Below are positions 7,470 through 19,894 of a stretch of DNA of 64,000 bases, piece by piece. The position numbers and the translations under genes are program-made. Position 1 is the stretch's first letter. Each line of letters opens with the position of its first letter. The DNA is from Granulicella aggregans (GTDB lineage Bacteria > Acidobacteriota > Terriglobia > Terriglobales > Acidobacteriaceae): positions 496,001 to 560,000 of the forward strand of contig NZ_JAGSYE010000001.1 of NCBI RefSeq assembly GCF_025685565.1. The letters run 5' to 3'. The notes beneath the pieces are model-generated. The model was not told the DNA's origin. It saw only the letters and a program-made list of their open reading frames with translations, and did not search any database.

Positions 7470-8885
7470 ATGATGCTGACCGCCGCTGACGCCACTTTCG
7501 ACCTTGACGCCCACCACGCCCAGACGATCGACATGCCCGAGATCATCTCGGCTCTTTCGTTCGCTCTGGACCTTACGGAAGGCGCGGTCGCCGGCCACGC
7601 GCTGCGCAGCTGCGTGCTAGGCATGCGAATCGCAGGCGAGGCGAAGTTGAACGAGTTTCAGCAGAGCGATCTTTACTTCGCTTTGTTGCTGAAGGACGTT
7701 GGCTGCAGCAGCAATTCGGCGCGGATGTGCCAGATTGTGGGCGGCGGCGATGACCGCGCGGTGAAGGCAGGCGTGAAGCTGGAGGACTGGACCCAGCCGG
7801 GCAAGCCGAAGCTTTCGACGCTGAAGTTGATGTGGAACAACGTGCTGCCGGATGGCAATGCGCTGGAACGGGTGCTGCGCATCGCGCAGATTGGCCGGAC
7901 CCAGCACAAGAACAATGAAGAGATGATCGGCCTGCGCTGTGATCGCGGCGCGAAGATCGTGACCAAGATCGGGTTGGGGCAGGCGACGGCCGAGGCGGTT
8001 CGCTGCCTCGATGAGCATTGGGACGGCACGGGCTATCCCAACGGTTGGCGTGGAGAACGCATCCCGCTGCTGGCGCGCATCGCCGCTGTGGCGCAGCACC
8101 TCGACGTCTTTGCGACGGAGAAGGGCACGGAGCAGGCGATCTTAGTTCTGGAAGAGCGGAGCGGAAAGTGGTTCGATCCGGAGCTGGTGCGGGTTGCGGT
8201 GTCGCTGCACAAGCGGGGCAAGCTGTGGTTGAACTGCCTGGCAGGAGATAGCGAAGGCTCGACGCGCGACACGGTGCTGGCCTACCAGCCATCCGATACC
8301 TTGCCCCTTGGCTCGGACAAGATCGACAACATCTGCGAGGCGTTCTCAGACGTGGTCGACGCAAAGTCGCCGTTCACCAGCCGCCACTCCATGGGCGTCG
8401 CTGAGGCAGCGTTGACGATTGCGAATTCGATGGGCCTCTCCGCCGATCGGACGAAATTGATCCATCGGGCGGCGCTGCTGCATGACCTGGGCAAGCTGCG
8501 CGTGCCGAACTCGATCCTGGACAAGCCGAGCAAGTTGACGAACGAAGAGTTCACCGTGGTGAAAGAGCACCCGGCGCTTACGCAGCAGATCCTGGAGAGG
8601 ATACCTTCTTTCCGGCTGATGGCGCAGATTGCGGGGGCGCACCACGAGAAGCTGGACGGAACCGGGTATCCAAATGATTTGTCGGCGGCGGAGCTCTCGC
8701 TGGAGTCGCGGATTATCGCGGTGGCTGACGTGTATGCTGCGCTTTCAGAGGAGAGGCCGTACCGCGAGAGCCTCGACCTGGGCCGGGTGAGCGCGATCAT
8801 GCGGAAGGACATTCCGACGAAGCTCGATCCGGAGTGCTTTGAGGCGCTGCTAACGGGTCTGCAGACGGCTAAGGTTCCGGCTTAG
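7470..8885 (+). CDS. Double-module HD-GYP protein (second of tandem pair)
   Basis: Paralogue of the upstream gene, alike over its whole length, so the pair arose by tandem duplication. The C-terminal module keeps H338-D339 in LLHDLGK and HHEKLDGTGYP from H391, so c-di-GMP phosphodiesterase activity is plausible. The N-terminal module keeps DEHWDGTGYPNG but has LLLKDVGC in place of LLHD, so it has lost the metal-binding His and probably only folds or senses. The ATG at 7470 has TAGGAAA five bases upstream; a longer in-frame start at 7431 lacks such a site. A separate transcript is possible, as 147 bases separate the two genes. Confidence 0.85.
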   Translation: MMLTAADATFDLDAHHAQTIDMPEIISALSFALDLTEGAVAGHALRSCVLGMRIAGEAKLNEFQQSDLYFALLLKDVGCSSNSARMCQIVGGGDDRAVKAGVKLEDWTQPGKPKLSTLKLMWNNVLPDGNALERVLRIAQIGRTQHKNNEEMIGLRCDRGAKIVTKIGLGQATAEAVRCLDEHWDGTGYPNGWRGERIPLLARIAAVAQHLDVFATEKGTEQAILVLEERSGKWFDPELVRVAVSLHKRGKLWLNCLAGDSEGSTRDTVLAYQPSDTLPLGSDKIDNICEAFSDVVDAKSPFTSRHSMGVAEAALTIANSMGLSADRTKLIHRAALLHDLGKLRVPNSILDKPSKLTNEEFTVVKEHPALTQQILERIPSFRLMAQIAGAHHEKLDGTGYPNDLSAAELSLESRIIAVADVYAALSEERPYRESLDLGRVSAIMRKDIPTKLDPECFEALLTGLQTAKVPA

Positions 8886-8925
8886 GTTTGGCTTAGGTTT
8901 GGGGTAGTCCTGAGAGATAGGGGCC

Positions 8926-8966
8926 GTCCCACTCATCGCGATACTGCTGCGATGAATGGGGCACAG
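8926..8966. repeat. Interspersed repeat, type B
   Basis: GTCCCACTCATCGCG, a short loop, then GCGATGAATGGGGCAC, lying between convergent genes. Confidence 0.75.
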
Positions 8967-8984
8967 ATTCCACTCCGCGCAGGT

Positions 8985-9455
8985 TTAGTATGCGATTTCG
9001 TTAGGGAAGTAGTCGAGGGTGCCGTCTTTGCTCTCGTGCTTGATGAAGAAGCGTTTCTTTCCGTTGATCGTGACGGCAACGACGACGCCGGTCTTGTCGC
9101 GCTTCGAGACATCGACGTGGAAGGTCTTTACCGGGCCGCCCCAGTCGCTGGCCGTGGTCCAGTCTTCGGTGAAGCGCTGTAGCGAGTAGTCGTACTTCTG
9201 AGGATGCTGCTTCCAGTCGGGATCGTTCTCCCAGATGCCGTAGGCCTTGGCGTAGTCGCCGGACTGGACGGTTTCCATGAAGACCTTCACGTGGTGCTCG
9301 TCGAGAAGGTTCGTGAACAGCCAGCCGTGGCCGAGGATGTATCCCGCGAAGGCCAGGACGGTCCCGAGCAGGACCACAGCGATGGTGCCAACGATCACAT
9401 TGCGCTTCAGATTTTCGCGACGGGTGTTGTAGGCAGGAGCGTTCAGCAGGGTCAT
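8985..9455 (-). CDS. Membrane-anchored protein of unknown function
   Basis: A 156-residue protein with one N-terminal membrane helix (VIVGTIAVVLLGTVLAFAGY) after a basic leader, then a soluble domain of about 115 residues. The domain (ETVQSGDYAKAYGIWENDP and so on) is like small NTF2- or DUF4864-type extracytoplasmic domains that begin with a helix and end in beta strands, but I cannot assign a family. GAGGACC lies before the ATG. It is followed on the same strand, after the start of yraN further right, by 69 bases of spacer, so an operon with yraN is possible. Confidence 0.7.
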   Translation of the reverse strand: MTLLNAPAYNTRRENLKRNVIVGTIAVVLLGTVLAFAGYILGHGWLFTNLLDEHHVKVFMETVQSGDYAKAYGIWENDPDWKQHPQKYDYSLQRFTEDWTTASDWGGPVKTFHVDVSKRDKTGVVVAVTINGKKRFFIKHESKDGTLDYFPNEIAY

Positions 9456-9524
9456 CTCGGGTCCTCAAACTTATTAGACACCGAAGCTCGGCGGTCTGTT
9501 CCATCGGGGCGATGGGAGTTCAGA

Positions 9525-10028
9525 TCAGTAAGGGAAGGCCGAGGTGAAGTGTTCGATCTCGGGTGCGGCGCGGCCGGCGGCGGCCGGGGGCAGATAGACG
9601 GCGACGACGTCGAAGCGGATGGGGATCTGCGATCTCATGTGCTCGGCAAAACGCTTGCAGAAGACGCGGGCGAGGGAGCGCAGGACGCGCTGCTTGTGCT
9701 GGTCGACGGCGAACTCGGCGGGAACGATGTCGCGGCCGGTGCGGGTCTTGACTTCGACGAAGCAGAGGCAGGGGCCGTCCCAGGCTACGAGGTCGACATC
9801 CCCGGGGAGGCGAGGTGTCTGCCAGCGGCGGGCGACGACGGTGTAGCCTCGCTGGCGCAGGTAAAAGAGAGCTTCCTCTTCGCCGTGGAGGCCGGTGAGG
9901 AGGTGTGCCGGGGTCTGGCTGGCGCGGCCTAGTTTGGCGGCTAAGGAGTCGATGCCGTGGAGCAGACTCTGTTCAATCCCTGGGCCGCTGTGCAAATGCG
10001 ATGGCGAGGTTTTTGTAGCAATCGGCAT
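9525..10028 (-). CDS. YraN/UPF0102 family endonuclease-like protein
   Basis: A 167-residue protein of the YraN family, small proteins with a predicted Holliday-junction-resolvase or restriction-endonuclease fold. Visible family motifs are GEEEALFYLRQRGYTVVARR, then LPGDVDLVAWD and LCFVEVKTRTGRD, supplying the Asp and the E-x-K of a PD-(D/E)xK site. The ATG at 10028 is chosen because GGAGG lies six bases upstream; a further in-frame start at 10061 is less likely. The role is poorly known; DNA processing is inferred from the fold. Confidence 0.85.
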   Translation of the reverse strand: MPIATKTSPSHLHSGPGIEQSLLHGIDSLAAKLGRASQTPAHLLTGLHGEEEALFYLRQRGYTVVARRWQTPRLPGDVDLVAWDGPCLCFVEVKTRTGRDIVPAEFAVDQHKQRVLRSLARVFCKRFAEHMRSQIPIRFDVVAVYLPPAAAGRAAPEIEHFTSAFPY

Positions 10029-10204
10029 GGATCGCCTCCGGGGTTCTGTGGCGATCAGCATAGTCCCGAAACGGCATGGTTGGCGAGAAAGAAGATGGAG
10101 CGTGACCAGCTTCGTGGCAATTCCGGACGCCCGTCGGGGCGGGAAGTTTCGGATGGATATCCTCCTTTTGGATGAAGACCGCTCCGCGCCTATGAGGGAA
10201 GATG

Positions 10205-10228
10205 GATCGTTTACAGATCATCGTTTAC
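10205..10228. repeat. Direct repeat ATCGTTTAC, two copies
   Basis: ATCGTTTAC occurs at 10205-10213 and again at 10220-10228, 15 bases apart start to start, ending 18 bases before the TTG start of the CRTAC1-like gene. It may be a regulator site or chance. Confidence 0.35.
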
Positions 10229-10246
10229 GGATGAAGGAATTATCGC

Positions 10247-14013
<3,767 letters not shown>

Positions 14014-14020
14014 CGAGCAT

Positions 14021-14050
14021 GCCCTGGAGCGTTCAGGCTTCAGGGCTTTT
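14021..14050 (+). terminator. Rho-independent terminator of pyrG
   Basis: GCCCTGGAGC and GCTTCAGGGC form a 10-bp stem with one G-U pair around the loop GTTCAG, followed by TTTT. It starts eight bases after the pyrG stop and overlaps the last codons of the convergent vapC-like gene. Confidence 0.75.
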
Positions 14051-14503
14051 CAGAGGATAAGAACTCAGTAGGACTGGCTGCCTTGCTCTTAAGCTGAGAG
14101 CCTTATCAAAGGTAACCAAGTTGATCGATGCTGCTCTCGCAAAGCCCGCAAGATAAGAGTCCGTCCACGTGTTCGGTGCTGAGACCAACTGATCACTCAT
14201 CTCTCTAAATTCCATGTCGAATCCAAGCGGCTCATCAAGGTAAACAGCACCGCCTTCACGGATCCATTGATCATAGATAGTCCAGGCACCTTTTTGCGTG
14301 ACGGTTTCGTCTGCGGCAACGGCTCTGTTCGTAAGTAGCCGAAGGAATCCAACCTGCGTGAATCGGCAAAATACTAATTTCTGATGCGGAGCAAGCGATT
14401 GATACCAGCTCCACGCGATCGTGTGATGTTGGTGCGCCCTTATAGTAAGCGCGATCCACACATTGACATCAGGGAAAACCGATGAGGTCGTCGATCTTGT
14501 CAT
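14033..14503 (-). CDS. vapC: VapC-family PIN-domain toxin
   Basis: A 156-residue PIN ribonuclease of the type found in vapBC toxin-antitoxin pairs. The first acidic motif is FPDVNVWIALT, the middle has FTQVGFLRLLTN, and the C-terminal part has TDSYLAGFARAASINLVTFD, carrying two further Asp residues of the magnesium site. The ATG lies inside the antitoxin gene, giving a 35-nt overlap typical of translationally coupled TA pairs. Its 3' end overlaps the pyrG terminator. Targets of such toxins are usually tRNA or rRNA; nothing here shows which. Confidence 0.9.
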   Translation of the reverse strand: MTRSTTSSVFPDVNVWIALTIRAHQHHTIAWSWYQSLAPHQKLVFCRFTQVGFLRLLTNRAVAADETVTQKGAWTIYDQWIREGGAVYLDEPLGFDMEFREMSDQLVSAPNTWTDSYLAGFARAASINLVTFDKALSLRARQPVLLSSYPLKSPEA

Positions 14504-14699
14504 TGTCCAGTTTCAGCGATCCTGGCTCGCCGTTATTCAAGATAGGCGATTTTAGCCGCTTGACCGGGTTTTGCAAGGGTTCACGTAGAACCAATTCCGA
14601 TCCTCTCAGCAGGAGTTGCTTGACTGAACCGCCTTCAGCTGCAGCCCTGCTTTTGAGTTGCCGATAAGTCGCGTCCGGAATATCGACCGTCGTTCTCAT
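14469..14699 (-). CDS. vapB: VapB-like antitoxin
   Basis: A 76-residue protein whose N-terminus MRTTVDIPDATYRQLKSRAA is a ribbon-helix-helix DNA-binding domain, the usual antitoxin and autorepressor fold. The C-terminal tail, NNGEPGSLKLDNDKIDDLIG, would bind and block the toxin. It precedes and overlaps the toxin gene. No Shine-Dalgarno is visible; a TAGATT box lies eight bases upstream of the ATG (GGTAGATTCTCTCT), so a leaderless message is possible. Autoregulation through the promoter is expected from the family. Confidence 0.88.
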   Translation of the reverse strand: MRTTVDIPDATYRQLKSRAAAEGGSVKQLLLRGSELVLREPLQNPVKRLKSPILNNGEPGSLKLDNDKIDDLIGFP

Positions 14700-14736
14700 A
14701 GAGAGAATCTACCATCTTTATGGCTAGATCGGCTGC

Positions 14737-14913
14737 TCAGGCGGCCTTGTGAGATTTGCCGCGCGATCTCAGAGGAGACTGCGTCGAAGTCTTGCCCTCG
14801 TCGCGAACCGGTGTGCGCAGAAGGCGAACCAGCAGTTCGATACAGGGAACGGAGAGCGCCAGCACGGCGAGGATGATTACGGAGATGACGTAAGCGACGA
14901 GTGTGTCGGACAC
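14737..14913 (-). CDS. Small single-pass membrane protein, GTG start
   Basis: A 58-residue frame starting GTG at 14913 with GGAG eight bases upstream. The product begins MSDTLVAYVI, continues with a hydrophobic helix (YVISVIILAVLALSV, residues 8-22), a short acidic/hydrophobic stretch CIELLVRLLR, and a hydrophilic basic tail with RGKSHKAA. It has the form of a small inner-membrane protein with a cytoplasmic tail. It fills most of the gap between vapB and the dipeptidyl peptidase gene. No homologue is recognised. Support comes from the ribosome site and the membrane helix only. Confidence 0.5.
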   Translation of the reverse strand: MSDTLVAYVISVIILAVLALSVPCIELLVRLLRTPVRDEGKTSTQSPLRSRGKSHKAA

Positions 14914-15041
14914 AGGGAGGGCTCCAGTTCTGCCTTGCGGTTCGCTCCTGGTTGGAAGCCGAGGGCAAGAGAGTGTGAACGGGAGGGGCGGAACGTTTCA
15001 TGGAGACGATGAAAAACGGCGTTTAGACTTGGATCACCTCT

Positions 15042-17261
15042 ATGAGCCGATTTCTCCCTCTTGCCCTACTGCCGGCCCTCTTTGCGGCCTCCGTCTTCGC
15101 TCAAACGCCGGACTACTCCATGCGGACGGTGGAGTTCGCCAACAGCAACCCGACTGGAAATCCGCCGCGGGGTGGGAGCTGGAGTCCGGATGGGAAGCGG
15201 CTGACATTCCTGGCGACGGATGCGAGCGTGGCCGGGGACGCTGGCGACATCGTGCAGATCGATGCAGCGACAGGCAAGGCCAGCGTGCTGGCGACGAAGG
15301 CGCAGCTCGATGCGCTGACTTCGGATGCGATCAATGAGAAGGACCGCGACCACCGCGAACGATATGGGATGTCGAGCTTTCTCTGGGCGGATGACTCGAA
15401 ACACCTGCTGCTGGATAAGGGTGGGCGACTGTGGCTCTATTCGATCGCCGATGGTAAGGGGACGATGATCGTCGATACGGGTGCGGGTTCGGGGAGCGAT
15501 GCGAAGTTCTCTCCGGATGCAAAGTCGGTGTCGTATCTGCGAGGGCACAATCTCTATGTGCATCCTGTTGCAAAGAAGGACGCGAAGGAGACGGCCCTGA
15601 CGGCCAACGGCAGTGATGCGATGCTGAATGGCGAGGTCGACTGGATCTATCTCGAAGAGCTGGATGTGAGGAGCAACTACTTCTGGTCACCGGATTCAGC
15701 GGCGATTGCCTACCTGCAAATGGACGAGGCGAAGGTGCCGCAGTTCCCTATCGCGGACTGGATTCCTACGCACTCGAGCGTCGATATGCAGCGGTATCCG
15801 CAGCCGGGCGATCCAAATCCGAGCGTGCGGGTTGGCGTGGTCTCGGCGAAGGGCGGAGCGACGAAGTTTATTGAGGTTCCGTTCAGCGCGGGGAATGACT
15901 CGATCCCGCGGTTTGGATGGGTGGATGCCGAGACAGTCTTTGTTGAAGTGCTGACTCGGGACAACCACAACGAAAACCTCTACTTCGCCGATGTGAAGTC
16001 GGGCAAGTCGCGGCTGGTCTACACGAACACGGACGCGAAGTATCTGGATGAGAACTACGAGATCACGTTTCTGCCGCATGGGCGGTTTCTGGCTGCGAGC
16101 TGGCGGGACGGGCACACGCACCTTTACTTGTACAAGTTTGATGAGAAGCATCCGCTGAACACCGACGCAACGCTCGAGCGCCAGTTGACCTCGGGCGAGT
16201 TTGAGGTCGAAGGGTTTGACGGGTTTGATGAGAGGTCAGGCACGGTCTTCTTCACCTCGAACGAGGGGACGTCGCTTGAAAACAACCTGTGGTCGGTGAA
16301 GCTGGATGGTTCGGGCAAGCGCAGGCTGACGAGTGGCAACGGGGTACATCACGCGATGGTGTCGCCCGACGGTGCGCACTTCAGCGACGAGTTCAGCACG
16401 GCGACTGCTCCGCCGGTGGTAAGTGTGTGTGCGACGGGCGCGGGGAGTTGTGAGGCATTCTGGAGGTCGAAGATGATTCCGGCGGCGACGGGTGTGACTT
16501 CGTCGATCGTCACGCTGATGGCGGCGGATGGGAAGACTCCGCTCTACGGGAAGCTGACGCTTCCGGCGAGTACGGCGGCAGCGAGCGTGCCGTTGATTCT
16601 GAATCCTTATGGTGGTCCGCTGCCGACGGCGTCTATCCGCAACGCTTGGAGCGGCGCCAATCTCTTCAACGAATTGCTGGCGCAGCACGGCTTCGCGGTG
16701 CTGGAGGTGGACAACCGGGGCATGGGCGGGCGTGGGCGCGACTTCCAGCAGGCGGCGTACCGAAACTTTGGGCCGGTGCAGTTCTCCGACCAGATGGCGG
16801 CGCTCGACCAGACGCTGGCGAAGTATCCGCAGCTCGACGCCAAGCGCATTGGGTGGTGGGGATGGAGCTGGGGCGGGAGTTTTACGCTGTATGCGATGAC
16901 GCATACCGATCGGATCAAGGCGGGTGTGGCTGTCGCTCCGGTGACGGACTTCCGCAACTACGATTCGATTTATACGGAGCGCTACCTGGGGTTGCCGAGC
17001 GAGAATGTCGAAGTCTACAAGGCGGATGCGGATGTGGCTGCCGCGAAGAATCTGAAGGGGCGGGTGCTGATCGCGCATGGGACGGGCGATGACAATGTTC
17101 ACATCGCGAACACGATCCAGTTCCTTCAGCCGCTGATCGATGCGGGGATACCGTATGACTTGCAGCTCTTTCCGAGGAAGACGCATTCGATTGCGGGGAT
17201 GGAGTCGCGGAACGAGTTGTTGCACCGGATTCTTTATCAGTTTGAGACGTATCTGAAGTAA
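15042..17261 (+). CDS. Secreted dipeptidyl peptidase IV-like S9B serine peptidase
   Basis: A 739-residue exported prolyl oligopeptidase-family enzyme. Residues 1-20 form a signal peptide ending at FAQ. The N-terminal DPP-IV beta-propeller shows SWSPDGKRLTFLATD, WIYLEELDVRSNYFWSPDS with the Glu-Glu of the dipeptide-binding arm, and VEGFDGFDERSGTVFFTSNE. The alpha/beta hydrolase domain has GWWGWSWGG with nucleophile S609, GTGDDNVHI with the acid at 683-684 and RKTHSI with H715. It should release dipeptides, often Xaa-Pro, from peptide N-termini in the periplasm. A TAGACT box lies 12 bases before the ATG. Confidence 0.93.
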   Translation: MSRFLPLALLPALFAASVFAQTPDYSMRTVEFANSNPTGNPPRGGSWSPDGKRLTFLATDASVAGDAGDIVQIDAATGKASVLATKAQLDALTSDAINEKDRDHRERYGMSSFLWADDSKHLLLDKGGRLWLYSIADGKGTMIVDTGAGSGSDAKFSPDAKSVSYLRGHNLYVHPVAKKDAKETALTANGSDAMLNGEVDWIYLEELDVRSNYFWSPDSAAIAYLQMDEAKVPQFPIADWIPTHSSVDMQRYPQPGDPNPSVRVGVVSAKGGATKFIEVPFSAGNDSIPRFGWVDAETVFVEVLTRDNHNENLYFADVKSGKSRLVYTNTDAKYLDENYEITFLPHGRFLAASWRDGHTHLYLYKFDEKHPLNTDATLERQLTSGEFEVEGFDGFDERSGTVFFTSNEGTSLENNLWSVKLDGSGKRRLTSGNGVHHAMVSPDGAHFSDEFSTATAPPVVSVCATGAGSCEAFWRSKMIPAATGVTSSIVTLMAADGKTPLYGKLTLPASTAAASVPLILNPYGGPLPTASIRNAWSGANLFNELLAQHGFAVLEVDNRGMGGRGRDFQQAAYRNFGPVQFSDQMAALDQTLAKYPQLDAKRIGWWGWSWGGSFTLYAMTHTDRIKAGVAVAPVTDFRNYDSIYTERYLGLPSENVEVYKADADVAAAKNLKGRVLIAHGTGDDNVHIANTIQFLQPLIDAGIPYDLQLFPRKTHSIAGMESRNELLHRILYQFETYLK

Positions 17262-17340
17262 GTGAAACAGGCTGCACGGAGTTTTATAGGCGTTGAAGGC
17301 AGACCTATCCCAACCTACCTGTCGGCAAAGGCCAGAGCAT

Positions 17341-17559
17341 CACGTAAGGTGACGTCTTACGTCCCACCCATCGCATAAGACAAAAGCGCGATGGATGGGG
17401 CACCCTATGTGATTTTGCCCGCACGGAACAGAGGCAGGGTTACCGCTTGGTCAGGTATCGCGTAGTCTGGAGCGAACGGGTCACCGAGACAAAGACGAAA
17501 TGCGGGGGTCTCTCCACTCCGCCGTGCGAAAAAGCCGCGTGGCTCCGGTCGAGATGACG
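17341..17559. repeat. Compound interspersed repeat, hairpin plus types B and A
   Basis: ACGTAAG and CTTACGT form a small hairpin at 17342-17362. Type B follows at 17361-17405 (GTCCCACCCATCGC, GCGATGGATGGGGCACCC) and type A at 17488-17559 (GCGGGGGTCTCTCCACT, arms GCCGTGCG and CGCGTGGC with two G-U pairs, CCGGTCGAGATGACG). The rest of 17262-17613 shows no gene. Confidence 0.78.
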
Positions 17560-17613
17560 ATCTGATATACCAGCATCAAAGCAGGAGTGAACGACCGTGA
17601 TGGCAGTGAGACG

Positions 17614-18270
17614 ATGACGACGCAATACAAATCGGGGCGCAGATCTGGGGGCGGAGGAGGGTTCTTCCTGTTTCTGTTTGCGCTTGTTCTGGGCGGCGTG
17701 GCGCTGGCGCTGTTTATCCGGCACGCCACGGCGGGGCCCATGGCGAAGGTGGCGGCGCTGATCGCTGGCCGGACGACGACGATCGACACGTCCGTTCCAG
17801 CGGTGGTGGAGAAGATCCAGCGGCTCAGCCGGCTGGAGACGGTCGTCTATTCGCTGGATACGGTGGTCGAAGGCAACAAGACAAGCTCGGTGCTGCCGGA
17901 TGTTCTGGCCGGCGACAAGCTGCTGCTGATCGTGCATGGGCAGTCGATCGCAGGCATCGATCTCGCACAGCTGAAGCCTGAAGACGTGAAGATCGACTCT
18001 GCGGCGCAGAACATCCATGTAACGCTGCCAGCGTCGCAACTCTTTGTGACGACGCTCGATAATCAACACACCCGGATCTACCAGCGAACGACCGGCCTGC
18101 TGGTGGCGGCGGACCAGAATCTCGAGTCCGATACGCGGGCGAAGGCGCAGGACCAGTTGCAGCAGGCGGCGCTTTCGGACGGCATTCTGGACGCGGCGCG
18201 GAAGAATGCGCGGGCGACGGTGACCGCACTGCTTTATTCGCTGGGATTTCAAAAGGTGGATGTGAACTGA
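17614..18270 (+). CDS. DUF4230 membrane-anchored protein
   Basis: A 218-residue protein with a Gly-rich basic leader, one membrane helix (FFLFLFALVLGGVALALFI) and an extracytoplasmic domain that matches the DUF4230 pattern: IQRLSRLETVVYSLDTVVEGN, LLLIVHGQSIAGIDLAQLKPEDV, IHVTLPASQLFVTTLDNQHTRIYQR and a C-terminal helix ending LLYSLGFQKVDV. Function of the family is unknown. A GTG at 17587 would add nine residues, but AGGA is then too close, so the ATG at 17614 is used. Gene type is certain; the start is not. Confidence 0.85.
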   Translation: MTTQYKSGRRSGGGGGFFLFLFALVLGGVALALFIRHATAGPMAKVAALIAGRTTTIDTSVPAVVEKIQRLSRLETVVYSLDTVVEGNKTSSVLPDVLAGDKLLLIVHGQSIAGIDLAQLKPEDVKIDSAAQNIHVTLPASQLFVTTLDNQHTRIYQRTTGLLVAADQNLESDTRAKAQDQLQQAALSDGILDAARKNARATVTALLYSLGFQKVDVN

Positions 18271-18411
18271 TTCCGCTTTTGGGCTATGGCGCATCTGATT
18301 GTGCAGGCGCAGCGTAATTTGTGTTGAAGAATTCCGAAACGCATCGGAACATACAGACACCTTCAACCAGGGCAGCCTTGCCCCGGCACGGTTACCCGGA
18401 GAGGACGCGCG

Positions 18412-18732
18412 ATGGAAAGCTGCTGCCAAGTTGTACCTGGAGACGATATGATCCTTGGCATGAGGTCCCCTAAGACACGCCGGCTGTTTGGCAAGAAGTT
18501 CGGCAGAAAGATTGAGGCTGTTCCCGTGACCCTCCCCCTGCCCTTCGAAAAAGAATCTACGCTGTTCAAGACTGTCGGCTGGGTCTCCGCCGGACTGGGC
18601 GCGGTGGCGCTTGGCCTGGTGGTTGGCAACGAGATCCGCCAGCGCTATAAGTTCAATCGCCGCACACCGTATGACAACTATGGCCACTCCGGCGACAGGG
18701 CGTATGACATGGACTCGGGCATCGGCGTTTAG
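18412..18732 (+). CDS. Small membrane protein of unknown function
   Basis: A 106-residue protein with a basic N-terminal region (KTRRLFGKKFGRKIE), one hydrophobic helix (VGWVSAGLGAVALGLVVGNEI) and a hydrophilic C-terminus rich in Tyr, Asp and Arg. GAGAGGA six bases before the ATG supports this start; a second ATG at 18448 also has GGAG upstream and would drop the first 12 residues, which include two cysteines. No family recognised. It stands alone between the DUF4230 gene and fabD. Confidence 0.6.
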   Translation: MESCCQVVPGDDMILGMRSPKTRRLFGKKFGRKIEAVPVTLPLPFEKESTLFKTVGWVSAGLGAVALGLVVGNEIRQRYKFNRRTPYDNYGHSGDRAYDMDSGIGV

Positions 18733-18791
18733 AGGCAGGGTTCAGGGTATAGAGGATAGGGTGTAGAAAGCCAAAGGCCTTGCAATCGCGG

Positions 18792-18797
18792 TATCAT
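18792..18797 (+). promoter_or_regulatory. -10-like box TATCAT of fabD, candidate leaderless start
   Basis: TATCAT ends eight bases before the fabD ATG at 18806, and no Shine-Dalgarno is present in between. Confidence 0.4.
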
Positions 18798-18805
18798 CGT
18801 GTTCG

Positions 18806-19840
18806 ATGAACGCGATGAAATTGGCCTACCTCTTCCCTGGCCAGGGCTCGCAGGTCGTGGGTATGGGCCGCGATCTGTATGAAAAGTTTCCCGCCGCGCG
18901 TGCGGTATTCGACGAGGCTGATGAGGCGCTCGGCTTCTCTCTGTCGAAGCTGTGCTTTGAAGGACCGGCGGAGACTCTCGGCTTTACCGAGAACACGCAA
19001 CCTGCAATTCTTACTGCTTCCGTAGCCGCGGAGCGCGTCCTGACTCCGCTGCTGGCGGAACATGGCATTACGGCTTCGTTTGCCGCGGGTCACTCGCTGG
19101 GCGAATACAGCGCGCATGTGGCTGCGGGAACGTTCAGTTTCGCCGATGCGGTTCGGACGGTACACAAACGCGGACGGTTTATGCAGGAGGCGGTGCCGGC
19201 GGGTGAAGGCGGCATGGCGGCAATCCTTGGGCTGGCTGAGCCGGTCATCAACGACTGCTGCGTTCGCGCCTCCGACGAGTTGACCCAGCCGGCGGCTATG
19301 AATCCCGCCGACCCGATTGCGCGCGCTGAGTCGCCGAAAAGCGCTGTGGTTGCGCCGGCGAATATGAACTCGCCTGAACAGACGGTGATCTCCGGCAATC
19401 TCGCTGCTGTAGAACGCGCGTCGGAACTTTGCAAAGAGGCGGGAGCGAAGCGGGCGATCATGCTGAAGGTGAGCGCGCCCTTCCATTGCGCCTTGATGGC
19501 TCCTGCACAGAAGGCGTTGATGGTGCATCTTGAGGGCGTGTCCTTCCAGGACGCGAAGTTCCCGATCGCCTGTAACGTGGATGCGCGGATGATCTATCGT
19601 GAGGCGAATGCACGCGACTGCCTGGTGCGGCAGGTGACGGGCGCGGTGCGGTGGGTGGAGTGCGTGCAACTGCTGGTGCAGCAGGGCGCGACCCACTTCG
19701 TTGAGATTGGGCCGGGCAAGGTGCTCACAGGGCTGCTGCGGAAGATCGATGCTGAGAAGACGGCCTTGAATGTTGAGGATGCAGCGTCGTTGGAGAAGAC
19801 GATTGCGGCGTTGACGGCTCCTGCTGAGGTTGCAGGGTAA
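18806..19840 (+). CDS. fabD: Malonyl-CoA:ACP transacylase
   Basis: Transfers malonyl from CoA to acyl carrier protein for fatty acid synthesis. Motifs are LFPGQGSQVVGMG at the start, AAGHSLGEYSAHVAAG with the catalytic Ser, and APFHCALM with the catalytic His. At 344 residues it is about 30 longer than usual; the extra length lies around residues 150-180 (RASDELTQPAAMNPADP and following), which looks like an insertion of polar sequence between the helical subdomain and the core. No other fab gene is adjacent. Confidence 0.95.
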   Translation: MNAMKLAYLFPGQGSQVVGMGRDLYEKFPAARAVFDEADEALGFSLSKLCFEGPAETLGFTENTQPAILTASVAAERVLTPLLAEHGITASFAAGHSLGEYSAHVAAGTFSFADAVRTVHKRGRFMQEAVPAGEGGMAAILGLAEPVINDCCVRASDELTQPAAMNPADPIARAESPKSAVVAPANMNSPEQTVISGNLAAVERASELCKEAGAKRAIMLKVSAPFHCALMAPAQKALMVHLEGVSFQDAKFPIACNVDARMIYREANARDCLVRQVTGAVRWVECVQLLVQQGATHFVEIGPGKVLTGLLRKIDAEKTALNVEDAASLEKTIAALTAPAEVAG

Positions 19841-19894
19841 GTTTGGGCTGTATGGGCAGAAAGGTTTCGGGCGGTTTGGGTAGGATGAACGGTG

